Source: Allolobophora icterica
Taxonomy: Eukaryota; Annelida; Clitellata; Crassiclitellata; Lumbricidae
Assembly: GCA_963556255.1 (NCBI GenBank)
Contig: OY744610.1
Location: 67,053,257 to 67,117,256 of the forward strand
Direction: 5' to 3'
Length of the DNA stretch: 64,000 nucleotides
In this document: piece by piece, positions 12,128 to 22,398 of the stretch
How positions within the stretch are numbered: the stretch's first letter is position 1
Layout of the letters: each line of letters opens with the position of its first letter
Program-made: the position numbers and the translations under genes
The notes under the pieces: model-generated
Database searches by the model: none
Told to the model about the DNA's origin: nothing
Seen by the model: the letters and a program-made list of their open reading frames with translations, nothing else

Positions 12128-12216
<89 letters not shown>
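12128..12216. repeat. (AAT)n microsatellite grown from a LINE tail
   Basis: About 29 AAT units follow directly after GATGCGCTAAATCTTGGAAAT, a LINE-tail module. The paralogous place in copy A (about 5,000) has only AATAATGATAATAATCG. The array therefore expanded from the short AAT tail of an older retrotransposed end. Confidence 0.9.
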
Positions 12217-12393
12217 CGTTAACTCTGATCCTACATCTGAGCCGTCTCAGAAATCATAAGAAGTGACTCGTATTTCCTCTGAGTTTGAGGTCGTTAAACA
12301 TTTCACTGTTACGAATCGCAGTGGTCTGTTTAGACACCTTTAAATCAGAAGTTCCATATCATATATATTTATCATTATCGTTCAGACATTTAA

Positions 12394-12865
12394 GGGACTG
12401 GAAATATCTGAGATTAATTCAACAAATTATTTAGAGTTTAAGGAAATCTATTCTTTAATAAGGAATTATGTAATTAATAAATGGCAAATTGAATACAACC
12501 TTAAAACAAATGGAAGATTCTATAAAAATATTCAACCCCAGGTATCTACAGATATAAAATTTACAGACTATCTTAGAAAACGAGAAGTTCAAATTACCAG
12601 ACTTAGAATGGGACATATTCTAACTAATACCTGGCTGAAATCTATAGGTAAAAGCCCAACGGACTTATGTTTTGAATGCCAGGTACCTGAAACAATTCAT
12701 CATATACTAACTGCTTGTAAAAAACATGAAATATCACAAATGCTAGTTCAGAAATGTGCAAAGAAAAAAGTGGAATACACTGTTAAAAATATCTTGACAG
12801 TTCGAGATATTTATCTTGAAGTATATAGTTTACTTATGACTATAACTAGTGGAAAGATTATGTAA
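12394..12865 (+). pseudogene. LINE-B ORF2 C-terminal part (zinc-finger end)
   Basis: The frame is open from the insertion boundary to the stop at 12,863-12,865, although the first ATG is only at 12,608. It reads EINSTNYLEFKEIYSL, NKWQIEYN, REVQITRLRMGH, then CFECQVPETIHHILTACKKHE. It aligns with the end of LINE-A ORF2 (SRLRLG, CDTCRVGETVHHLLLEC). C-x2-C-x(n)-H-x4-C is the zinc-binding motif typical of I-superfamily ORF2 termini. Endonuclease, reverse transcriptase and RNase H are all missing. There are no stops, so the copy is fairly young. Confidence 0.8.
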
Positions 12866-13614
12866 ATATCAGAAATAAATAGTGTAAATTATATCTGAAA
12901 ATACTGTCAACATGTATATTGGAGTTCTGCCATTTGAGTTGGATGTTATCCGATAAAATAATGTAAATAGTTATAAATTTTGTTACCATAATGTTTATAT
13001 AAAAAGAAATTAATTGACAGATTCTTATGTGCTTATCACTAATCATCTGTTAATTTCTAAGTAATTCACTAATTTGAAATAATCGAAGAAACTATTTTCT
13101 TCGTTGTGTTATCTAACCATATAACTTTTTTTTTCTGGACACTGATAATTGCTTATTACATATAAATGGGTGATTTGTAATGTTTTAAAATGTATGGAAT
13201 TCATAACCTAATGTGTGTGTGTGTGTTTTTTTTTTTTTAATTGGATATAATCGATGACTAGTAATGTTTATAATATTATTGGTCCTTGGACAATACTGCT
13301 AAATTGGTGTGCGTGCGTGCGTGCGTGTGTGTATAAATCAATGTATGGGATCAGACATTTCAACTGATTTTGAAATTTAGAAATGACATTGAATAATATT
13401 GATATTATTATTGAAGCCTCTAAATAAGAACTAAGTACTTTCTATGTCAAGTTAATATTGAATATTGAAGCAATCTGTATAAATATTAACTATTAATGTT
13501 TATATTGAACATTGTTTGTAAATTTGTTATGAACGGTTCTTATGATAATATAAATAAATGTGAAATTCTTTAAAATAAAGAGCCAAACAAGGAAACAAAC
13601 GATGAGACAATCAA

Positions 13615-13650
<36 letters not shown>

Positions 13651-13777
13651 AAACAGAAAGAAAGAAACTGATAAATGAAAGTTATACGAACATGAACTGA
13701 AATATATAAAAAAAACTGTAAAGACGTCAACGGCCTATGTAGCCATAAGATGTCATTAAACTTTTGGAATAATAATA
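12394..13777 (+). mobile_element. LINE-B, 5'-truncated I-superfamily LINE with TSD
   Basis: AGACATTTAA occurs at 12,384-12,393 and 13,778-13,787. Copy A (about 5,185) reads CAGACATTTAATAG with no insert, so the boundaries are supported by an empty site. The 1,384-bp insert holds the last part of ORF2, a long AT-rich 3' UTR, a (GAAA)n stretch at about 13,615-13,650, and at the very end GTAAAGACGTCAACGGCC, then ATAAGATGTCATTAAAC and GGAATAATAAT. This defines the recurrent tail module as the genuine 3' end of the LINE. A 3'-UTR fragment of the same subfamily lies inverted at 34,703-35,345. Confidence 0.9.
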
Positions 13778-15227
13778 AGACATTTAATAGGTTCTTTACC
13801 TCTTTTTTGACCAGATCAGTTCTAAAGTGTCCCTCACCTGTCAAACAAGATCGCTGCCAGTGCACTCTAGCCTACTTACGAATGTCACTAAATATGCTCT
13901 ATTTACTCACTATACTACGAAGTTTTTCTATTCGCAAAAGAATCACTTGGCATTTATTTAAAAAATAGCAATCAAATGTTTCTTTAAAAATCGGTGGGGG
14001 ACAACTGTATACTCTGTCCCCCTCACTGTTGAGGGTGGAGGAGACTTGTCCCACTCGGCCCCCCTCCCGGAATCACAGCTTCTGATCCCAGATGAAACTG
14101 GGAAGTTGACTAACTTCAATATGAGAGGCTAAGGGAAAACAGCAGAATCTAGGCGAAGGAAAGCTTCATTTAAGTGGCATTTTGGAAATTTAGGGCGGAA
14201 AATCATTCTTCAAATATTCTAAAACATATTCTAAGGATCCTCACTACAGCTGAGTGAGTCATATTAAGTAAGTAATTAAATAAGTAATCTTTTATTAGCA
14301 CGAGACAAACGATCATACTTTGCAACAAAAATGAATGCAGTGGCGAAAAATAGCACAATATCAGTAGAACAAAAAACAGATGCAATATTACAGTTATGTT
14401 TGTTGCTTTTTCTGAAGAACATGAACTGCTCTGGTCTCCAAACAAATCAGATTGGATCTTGACCATATTGAACGAAAATAAAATATATAACGCTCATAGT
14501 AACCATATTAAAGGTGTCTAAAAAGAGCCGTACAGTCTTTACATTTCTCAGAGTTCAACGAAATTTTGCTGTGTTAAAATAAAAAAATCATATTTGATAC
14601 GGTTACTAGATATACCCTCGACATCAGAGAGCGTTCAAATGAATTGGAAAACTTATGGAAGCGTATAATACAGATGCACTTTGATATGCAACAAAAATAA
14701 AATGCAGAAGATCTTACTGTGTTCTTTCAGCCTAACAACATCTTGTGGTATCGAAAGCCGTTGTGGTCGACATGAAAATATTCCTTGAACAGTTCTCATC
14801 TTAACATTGCACTATATTTAGTGTCCTGATATTTTATGTAGGGTGTTCAAATTAACTTACGATTATTATACGTAGTTGTTTCCATTGTTTCTATGATATA
14901 TTGTGGCTTCAGAGACCGTCGACGTCGAAATCCCGCAGCATTGTTTGGAGTCATTGAAACGATCGAGATATATATTTAATATATATAGCATCGGAAGTAA
15001 ATCAATAAAAGGTGTGTAAGAAGAACTTGATATAAATTTTCCAGTGTTTAGTTGCCTATTTAACGTCATTTTGAAACTGCCATAGTCTTCACCGTCGACC
15101 TTGCCTTACATTTCATGTGGTTCTTAATCCTTCGATTGGCATGCAGTTTCTGTATAACAAAGGTGATTACGGTCGCCCTCCTGCTTCATCCAGGATTCGG
15201 ACTGGCAACATCAGAAAACGGGAGTGG

Positions 15228-15730
15228 CTGTTTTCATGTCAATGCTCAGATGTTACAAACACCTATTATCAAGAGATGAATAGGCTAGACCTACTTAGCA
15301 ATAGTAGTTCTCAGTGTTTAGCGATGTTTCTGATTCATTAACGTAAACTAAGAATTTTGGCCACTGGTATTTATAGGACGAATATTATTCTTAAAAGAGG
15401 TGTATTAAGAACTGCTGTAAGTTCCCAACTTACACTCGTTGGAACTGGAGTCATAACAAAGATTATAAACGTCGACCTCCTTCCTCTCTTCAGGTTTGGG
15501 ACTGGCACCTCTGCCACAGATAGGGTAGTGACGGAGTTGAATTATTCAGATGTATCTATAGCGACAGAATCATACATAACCCCGAAAATTCGCAATTTAG
15601 AGGTTTCCTATTGCTGCCAGGGATGTTGATGTTGCTCTCCTCTTTTCTCGACCTTGGGACTGGCAGTACCAGAGTACGGACAGTGGCGGAGTTTAGATGA
15701 ATAATTCAGTGGCGTTTTGTCGAAATAGAA
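15228..15730. other. Segment inverted relative to copy A
   Basis: Copy B reads ATGCTCAGATGTTACAAACA, then TCAAGAGATGAATAGGCTAG, to CAGTGGCGTTTTGTCGAAAT. Copy A at 6,640-7,228 holds the reverse complement of the same series (ATATCGACCAAACGCCACTG through GTTTGCAACATCTGAGCAT). The orientation in A continues as in the related units at 48.1 and 61.4 kb (GTGTTTGTAACAGCCGAGTA then CTCAATACG), so B carries the derived inversion. Confidence 0.75.
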
Positions 15731-15780
15731 AATATAGGGTTCCTTTCCATCTCGGTTCTCATGTTTGCAGTGAACTTCGG

Positions 15781-15974
15781 ATCATCATCACCACCACCAC
15801 CACCACCACCACCACCACCACCACCACCACCACCACCACCACCACCACCACCACCACCACCACCACCACCACCACCACCACCACCACCACCACCACCACC
15901 ACCACCAACCACCACCACCACCACCACCACCACCACCACCACATCATCATCATCATCATCACCATCACCATCAC

Positions 15975-16052
<78 letters not shown>

Positions 16053-16054
16053 TA
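15781..16054. repeat. (CAC)n-(CAT)n compound microsatellite, about 274 bp
   Basis: About 54 CAC units, with one slip at about 15,906, are followed by CAT units with a CATCAC patch near 15,960. It sits at the place paralogous to the CAT/CGT array of copy A. Both end in ATTATGCATTTT. Poly-Pro, poly-Gly and poly-Val frames are artefacts. Confidence 0.95.
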
Positions 16055-16115
16055 TGCATTTTCTGAGCGCATATCTAATGATGGAGCATCAATCGATGGC
16101 TCTGTGCAATTGTGA

Positions 16116-16459
16116 TTGAAGGATTTGCTGAAGTAACCGTCATCTGTGATTCTGATATAAATATCTATAGTTCCAATCATCAGAAATAGTTATCTACAGT
16201 TCCATTCATTAGCCCGAGGGGAAAACGGTCTTTAGGCAGCGGAGAGAAGAGGAGCAGATCCCAAACAGTATGTTGCTATGGAGAGAGGGGGCAGGTCGTT
16301 CCATAAGGAAGGGCAAAGGATGGCAAAAGCACACCGCTGAGCAATCGAAGCCCTTGCGCGAGGGACAAGTAGATCACGGTGCCCGCAGACCGAAGAGGGC
16401 GGGAAGAGAGAGCAGAGAGAAGTTAACCTGTTTTAAAGGTGTCTAATTCCGTTTTAATA
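16116..16459. other. No gene seen
   Basis: This stretch lies beyond the end of the segmental duplication. It has a GA/GC-richer patch near 16,210-16,420 and one TTTTAAAGGTGTCTAATTCC motif just before the palindromic element. No open frame or known repeat was identified. Confidence 0.4.
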
Positions 16460-17806
16460 CAGTACCTGGCCTGAGGTCCCGTTTGCAAAATGGTGTTGGG
16501 GGAAATTTTCACTGCCACTTAGTCAGTGGGTCCCTAGACATGAAAAATCACCGAGGTGCTTTTCTACCACAATGGCGTAACTCACGCTATGGCCAAATCC
16601 AAAAATCAATGGCCGCCGTCGGCCATATTGGAAAAATCATCTTTTTTGTTTCTTAGAGTATATGCAAGTGTAATACCTCTAATATAACTAATATTGGTAT
16701 GTAGAATTCATTTCTGATATTATTTTCGCCATTCGAGGTCATCTTAACCTTCAAAGGTCACGGTCAAGGTCATTTTGTTACATCGACGATTTCTATACAT
16801 AAGTTGTGTATAATCGAAGTCTCCGATGTAACAAAATGACCTTGACCGTGACCTTTGAAGGTGAAGATGACCCCTAATCGCGAAAACAGTATCAGAAATG
16901 AATTCCACATACCGAAATTAGTTGAATTAGAGATATTACACCTGTTTCTGATGCTAAATTCGGCTAAGTTATGTATAATCGAAATCGTCGATGTAACAAA
17001 ATGACATTGACCGTGACCTTTGAAGGTGAAGATGACCCCTAATCGCGAAAACAGTATCAGAAATGAATTCCACATACCGAAATTAGTTGAATTAGAGATA
17101 TTACACCTGTTTCTGATGCTAAATTCGGCTAAGTTATGTATAATCGAAATCGTCGATGTAACAAAATGACCTTGACCGTGACCTTTGAAGGTGAAGATGA
17201 CCCCAAATCGCGAAAACAGTATCAGAAATGAATTCCACATACCGAAATTAGTTGAATTAGAGATATTACACCTGTTTCTGATGCTAAATTCAGCTAAGTT
17301 ATGTATAATCGAAATCGTCGATGTAACAAAATGACCTTGACCGTGACCTTTGAAGGTGAAGATGACCCCTAATCGCGAAAACAATATCAGAAATGAATTC
17401 CACATACCGAAATTAGTTGAATTAGAGATATTACACCTGTTTCTGATGCTAAATTCAGCTAAGTTATGTATAGAAATCGTCGATGTAACAAAATGACCTT
17501 GACCGTGACCTTTGAAGGTTAAGATGACCTCGAATGGCGAAAATAATATCAGAAATGAATTCTACATACCAAAATTAGTTATATTAGAGGTATTACACTT
17601 GCATATACTCTAAGAAACAAAAAAGATGATTTTTCCAATATGGCCGACGGCGGCCATTAATTTTTGGATTTGGCCATAGCGTGAGTTACGCCATTGTGGT
17701 AGAAAAGCACCTCGGTGATTTTTCATGTCTAGGGACCCACTGACTAAGTGGCAGTGAAAATTTCCCCCAACACCATTTTGCAAACGGGACCTCAGGCCAG
17801 GTACTG
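16460..17806. mobile_element. Palindromic non-autonomous element with 346-bp arms
   Basis: The left end CAGTACCTGGCCTGAGGTCC is mirrored at the right end by GGACCTCAGGCCAGGTACTG. The inverted arms stay nearly identical to about 16,806 and from about 17,461. Between them lie four tandem 165-bp units. No transposase is encoded. Long terminal inverted repeats without coding capacity suggest a MITE or foldback-type DNA transposon. The flanks (TTTTAATA and GACTATTT) show no convincing TSD, so the superfamily is not assigned. Confidence 0.75.
16825..17487. repeat. 165-bp tandem repeat, four units
   Basis: GATGTAACAAAATGACCTTG begins at 16,825 and recurs at 16,990 (with one change), 17,155, 17,320 and 17,482, giving periods of 165, 165, 165 and 162. 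Each unit contains TGACCTTGACCGTGACCTTT, CGCGAAAACAGTATCAGAAA and CACCTGTTTCTGATGCTAAA. Since 165 is 55 codons, the minus strand stays open for 211 residues as four copies of a 55-residue block. I treat that frame as an accident of period and not as a protein. Confidence 0.9.
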
Positions 17807-19091
17807 GACTATTTGAGGTAGTTTTATGTTTTTAAAGACATTTTGTGACTGCTAGGGCCGTTGTCGACTTAACCCCGTTATTGACGATTTATTTAGCTTA
17901 GTTCAGAATTAAGCAGAATCGTTCAACACGTCTGGCATCTGTGAAAGTGCTAAACGCGTCGTATAGACAGTTATTAATCAAAGGAGTGTCGCTAGTAACG
18001 TATACGAGATACAATGCAGGACTGAGTCAATAAGCAGAGTGTTTTCGATGACTGACCCAATTGTGCGTTTGTTGGTCGTATAGGAAGATCAACGGCCATT
18101 CCTGTAGGGGTGGGGGTATCTGATCTTTAGAGAAGAACATCCTACAACGACATCAAGGTCGGAAGAACAGGCAGTTTCCTCCTCTTGCTTTTTTAGATTT
18201 CCAACATTTTCCGCGGTTTATAGGCTACCTCCGCACCCCTACTACACCTGGATGTCTCCCGGAGTTTCCTCCTCTTGAATTTAAGTCTGGCTACGTCCTC
18301 GCTAACGAGCGATGTCTGGCTCTGTGCTTCTCTATGCCTCTACCTGCCTGTATGTGTGTCTGTCTGGCTGCCTGTTTGTATGTTTGCCTGTCAGTGTGAT
18401 GTGGATGTGCATGCATGTGTAAAACAGGCAACCAGTCGTCGAGGACATAGGACCACACATGCAGGCATAAGACGTAGAGCCATCTACAGTGTCAGGAATA
18501 AGCCATATAGGCTAGCCACCTACAGTTCCAACAAAGATACGTAGGTATCAACAATACTAGTTCAATTCAATTCAATGTATTCGTAACCAACTTTGTAGAT
18601 AGTACAACAGTTAACAAAAGATTACTTTTGGTCTCGCATTAGGTTACACGGGGATATCAAAGGGGTTGTACACCTCGCTCCCCCCCCACATGGCGTAAAA
18701 ATGTTAAGGCAAAGAAGTAATTTCACAATCTTAACAACGAAAATGCTTAACTAAGGGGCTCCTAGTCACATGGCAGTGGGCACTGTCGATTGTCTTCTTG
18801 TCTTCAGGCATCGTCAAAGTTTGTATCATTCAGAAATAGTCGAAGTTTTGTCCTAAGACTAGCCAGAGATTACCCATATAGCCACAGGGTTAAAACTGTT
18901 GCAGGTAAAACCGTAAGCTCTTAGAAGGTTTCACGTAAGCTTTGAACCGGTTAAAACGACGTTTCCGCTTCTTCACCCTTTGGTAAATTTCTGGTCTGCA
19001 CACGCCTTTTAACCCACATTAATCACTCCACTCTCAAACCCCATAAACGCACTAGCTAGGGTTAATTAATACATTTGGTTGCCGTAGTATT
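17807..19091. other. Background repeat units, no gene seen
   Basis: The region contains fragments matching other units (GGATGTCTCCCGGAGTTTCC at 18,250 and 10,920) and a one-and-a-half-unit piece of the AGCCATCTACAG minisatellite near 18,480. At about 18,560-18,720 there is a probable minus-strand LINE/SINE tail that starts with (TTGAA)n. Short open frames here have no recognisable features. Confidence 0.4.
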
Positions 19092-19092
19092 T

Positions 19093-19141
<49 letters not shown>

Positions 19142-19350
19142 TTTATTCTTTAAAGTAATTAAGCGCCTGCAAACGCACTGCGCTGTACATGTACATGTTA
19201 TGCGATAAACCTTAACTACTAACAGAACAGACAGCCTACAATATACGGCGTAATTTGCAGCCTACAAAGCATGTCCGCCTATGGGACTCGATCTCTGTAC
19301 CTCTCGCACTCTACGCCAGATGTTATCCAATGCGCTATCGGGCACTGTTT
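19092..19350 (-). mobile_element. SINE-1, minus-strand copy with (AAT)n tail
   Basis: This is the reverse complement of the element at 2,234-2,456: TGCCCGATAGCGCATTGGAT head, GAGATCGAGTCCC box B, TGTACAGCGCAGTGCG body, AATAAATATTATT tail. The tail array is longer here (about 45 bases). Confidence 0.8.
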
Positions 19351-20037
19351 AACAACAACATCATATGGTTTCCAGGGCCTTTCACTCGCCCTCATTCGGT
19401 TTCCCGCTTCGGACTGGCACTTCCGGAGTTCGTGTGGTGGCGGAGATCCGTGGATGGCTTCGTATAGAATAAAATTTAATTCTTGAGCGGTTCCCATTAT
19501 ACAACGCAACCGTTAAGTGCCCAACAGAATGCCGATGCTTCGAAAATGAGAGCTATATTACGTAAAGAGTAACCAAAATAAAGTTGTTTAAAACAATCGT
19601 AATCGTAGTCGTAATTGTAAACTCCAAATTCCTAGCCGCTTCTCTAAAGCCAAGCGCAGGGAACCAAGTTATTCAGAGGGTTGTCCAGAGATGCCAAGTG
19701 AATATACGACTCCAGTTGCGACAGACCATAGAGAGGAGGCAGAGGATTCACAGCCAAAAAATGGATGGAGAGGCGTTTTGTAAAATGAACTGAAATACTA
19801 TAATAATTTCTAAAGACGTCAACGGCCATTATTGCTATAAAATGTCGTTGAACCTTGGAAATAATAATAATATTCGCTAACTATGACAGGACATCTGTCA
19901 TCGGTTTACTACAAGTGAATTATATTTTCCTTGTGTTTGAGGTCGTTAAACTGCTACGAATCGTAGAATGCTCAGTTTCGGCACCTTTAAATCAGAGTTT
20001 CAGGATCTTATATATTTCTTAATTTCGTTCAAGCATT
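19351..20037. repeat. Background unit with the L2-like LINE tail embedded
   Basis: In order: the GGACTGGCACTTCCGGAGT motif, CGAAAATGAGAGCTATATTA, a minus-strand L2 tail (CGTAATCGTAGTCGTAATTG, AAGCCAAGCGCAGGG), GAGGAGGCAGAGGATTCACA, then a tail module GACGTCAACGGCC...ATGTCGTTGAACC. The same series occurs near 4,700, 11,800, 32,450, 35,500, 51,460, 53,800 and 56,750. Confidence 0.6.
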
Positions 20038-20203
20038 GAGTGTTATTAAATTGAGTGTTATTGAGTGTTATTAATTAAAACAGAATTGAGTGTTATTAAT
20101 TTAAACAGAGTGTTATTAATTAAAACAGAATTAACAGAGTCCAACAGACAGCATTTTGACGCTTCGAAATGATGTCTGTTGGACTCTGTTAATTGTGTTT
20201 TAA
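20038..20203. repeat. Short direct repeats leading into a strong hairpin
   Basis: GAGTGTTATTAATTAAAACA-like units occur about four times. Then AACAGAGTCCAACAGACA (within arm 20,120-20,150) is mirrored by TGTCTGTTGGACTCTGTT (within arm 20,173-20,203). The arms are 31 bases with one G/C mismatch and a 22-base loop. The right arm runs into a LINE-A tail. Confidence 0.85.
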
Positions 20204-20282
20204 ATGTATTGTTCATGCTATTGAATTGTCGTCAACGACCTGTGATGTCATATGATGACGTTAAACCTTTGGATTAAAAAAG
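20204..20282 (+). mobile_element. LINE-A type 3' tail, solo
   Basis: GAATTGTCGTCAACGACC, GATGACGTTAAACC and TTTGGATT match the terminal module of the LINE-A copy at 54,491-56,556. No coding part precedes it. Confidence 0.6.
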
Positions 20283-21227
20283 CATTGAGTGTCACTTCTC
20301 TAAGCTCGAGCTCGAAGTTTATGCTAACATTACCATCAATAAAATTTAGCCATTTTTAATTACTTCTAAGTAGCAGTACCAATGATTAATTTTTTACAGC
20401 TATCAACTATTTGTCGAAATGTTACAAATTAAAAACTAAGCTCTGTTTAAAAAATCCGCTCCTGTCCATACTCCGGTGATGCCAATTCCGATCTGAAACT
20501 TTTGAAATAGGAAGAGGGCGATGCTAATCTTTGCTATGATACAAAGTCCTTAAACAGCAAGTAAAGTTGAAAGATGATTTTCTAGCACTTTGTCCAATAT
20601 GCCATGCGAACAGTGAGAATGGTTCAGATGAATTTTTCTACGGCCATTTTTGCCATTTAATATGATTTTAAACTGTTCCCAGGCAATCGTTGATGTAATA
20701 AACTGTCCACGTGTCATTAAGTGTAAATTTTGGTACCTTACTATACGAACAACTGTAGAGGTAGTTGCTGTTTAACAACCCAGTGTCATAACGAAGATGA
20801 TTAGCGTCGCCCTCCTCTTTATCAGGCTAGGGCAGCAACATTCAATTACAATGGCAATGACTTAATTATCTTTAACTTAGGTTTACGGCCGTGGCAGCCA
20901 CAACATGTCGTTACACACATCAATGCTAAGAATTTAAATTATGCTCAGTTTAGACACCTTAAAATCTGTTGGTTCATGCCCAATAAATTCCTCATTTTCG
21001 TTAAAGTTTTTATTCAATCCATTAATATTGTCTTAACGTGGGTTAAGGTCGATGATAACATCGGCGTCATTCGCAAGATGTCTCTAAAAAGTAATTATAA
21101 ACAAGTAATCATGCAAAGCTACAATTGCGGAAATTGTGAACAGTTTGTAACTGAAATTGCATTCGGCTCGCAGTGTATGTTCACACAGCGTAGACAAGTG
21201 TACGAACGCTCGAACAAAAAACTTCTG
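20283..21227. repeat. Background unit, no gene seen
   Basis: The stretch shows the series AATTACTTCTAAGTAGCAGT, GAAGAGGGCGATGCTAATCT, CAGTGAGAATGG, TGTTCCCAGGCAATCGTTGA and TTAGCGTCGCCCTCCTCTTT. The same series is seen at 36,000-36,530 and 58,470-59,000. Confidence 0.55.
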
Positions 21228-21298
21228 CTCTGGCGGGGATTTGAACCCCCGACCTCTCGATTGACAGTCCAGCACCATCACCAATACACTAGGTAACA
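21228..21298 (-). other. tRNA-Asp-like sequence (pseudo-tRNA or SINE head)
   Basis: On the minus strand, TAGTGTATTGGTGATGGTGC fits a D-arm/box A. CTGTCAA is an anticodon loop with GTC (Asp) in a stem with one mismatch. CGGGGGTTCAAATCCCCG is a good T-arm/box B. The acceptor 5' strand does not pair convincingly with CCAGAGC at the 3' side, so a functional tRNA is unlikely. Confidence 0.45.
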
Positions 21299-21402
21299 GA
21301 ATAACAAAACTAAAACCTAAAAACCGAAAATCGAGATGGGTGAAGTTCAGTTCTGAATTACATTATATAACGAGATCATGATTCACAAGCACTGCGCATG
21401 TA

Positions 21403-21414
21403 GACAGATGTGAA
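21403..21414. repeat. Left 12-bp target-site duplication
   Basis: GACAGATGTGAA lies immediately before the AAT-type tail of the first LINE-A copy. An identical 12-mer lies at 28,355-28,366. Confidence 0.7.
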
Positions 21415-22398
21415 TTATTATTATTATTCCAAAGTTTAACGTCGTCCTTTGGCAACAATGGCCGTTGACGACAATTCACAAATACAATTTCTAGAAAACG
21501 ATAAACTTATAGTGTCCGTATAACACCATGTAAAGGTGTCAAACATAAGCTTACAATGTCAGTAATGTCACATAACCCAAAGCAACATATCTAATGTTAT
21601 TTATAATACACATAGCTATAAAATGTTCCGACGCAAACCAAACAGTACTTCGCAACTATTGTCACTCGCTAGAAATATTTAAACAACTTCAGACATAAAT
21701 GCACAGCACATATGATTATAATTATGACATTATATTCCCATTCTATTATTGAAATGTTTAATTGATCATTTCTTATTCCTCAGTTCAATGAGATCTTATA
21801 GCAATATGTACCACTACAATCATATCATGTATGAAATAGTACCAATCTCACATACATCATGCATATTAAATGAAACGTATGGTTATACCAAGTACCTTTC
21901 CTCAAAGAAACTGCTCAGGTACTAAACACACTCAAGTACAAATCTCATCAACCAACAAAGCATAAAATTATATGAGCATAATAATTACAATTGTTTCAAG
22001 TTTGATATTAATGCATTCAAGATTGCATTATAATAATGTAATAATTAATACAATAAAATAAAATGCACAAGGAAAAGACTAATTAAAATTACAGATAAAA
22101 AAATAAAAATAAATAAAATAAATAAAAATAAAATAAAACTATTTACATTAGCAAACTTAGCATATCTCTTTACAGAATTTGACCTTTAGTAATTAGTTTA
22201 AGTACCCTATACACTTCATTTTGTAATATATTTACTGTTAAAAGGGTTGAAATAGAAATGTCCCTTTTATACAATTGACATTTATAAAACGACATTCAAG
22301 TGGTCTATGTGATACCTGTCAGGTCAAGGAGACCACTCATCACTTACCACTTGAGTGTAAAAAAGAAGATACATCGAAGTTGTTGGGAGATAAACATT
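21415..22398 (-). mobile_element. LINE-A short copy with 5' inversion
   Basis: On the minus strand the segment 21,415 to about 22,278 is the 3' UTR and the last codons of LINE-A (ending with the GTCAACGGCC / GACGTTAAAC module and an AAT tail). From about 22,279 the plus strand encodes KRHSSGLCDTCQVKE, HHLPLECKKED and SKLLGDK. In the intact element this directly precedes the CQLYK start of the minus segment. Head-to-head halves that are contiguous in the parent element are the signature of twin priming during target-primed reverse transcription. Confidence 0.75.

Larger units (their letters stand above)
7962..16115. repeat. Tandem segmental duplication, copy B
   Basis: This is the paralogue of 1,380-7,790 in direct orientation, enlarged by a segment at 9,060-10,240, an (AAT)n array, LINE-B at 12,394-13,777 and an expanded microsatellite. 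About 500 bp (15,228-15,730) is inverted relative to copy A. Between the copies (7,791-7,961) is only a short spacer with the CGTCGCCCTCCTCC motif. Confidence 0.85.

Noticed and set aside
15697..16119. Poly-Pro, poly-Gly, poly-Val and poly-Thr frames
   Set aside because: Explained by the (CAC)n/(CAT)n microsatellite.
16770..17405. 211-residue four-repeat protein on the minus strand
   Set aside because: The repeat length is a multiple of three inside a non-coding palindromic element, and there is no sign of codon selection.
16825..17487. CRISPR-like regular repeat array
   Set aside because: The 165-bp units are continuous tandem copies without unique spacers, in an animal genome.
16451..17815. 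8-bp hAT-type TSD for the palindromic element
   Set aside because: The flanks TTTTAATA and GACTATTT do not match, so no superfamily was assigned.
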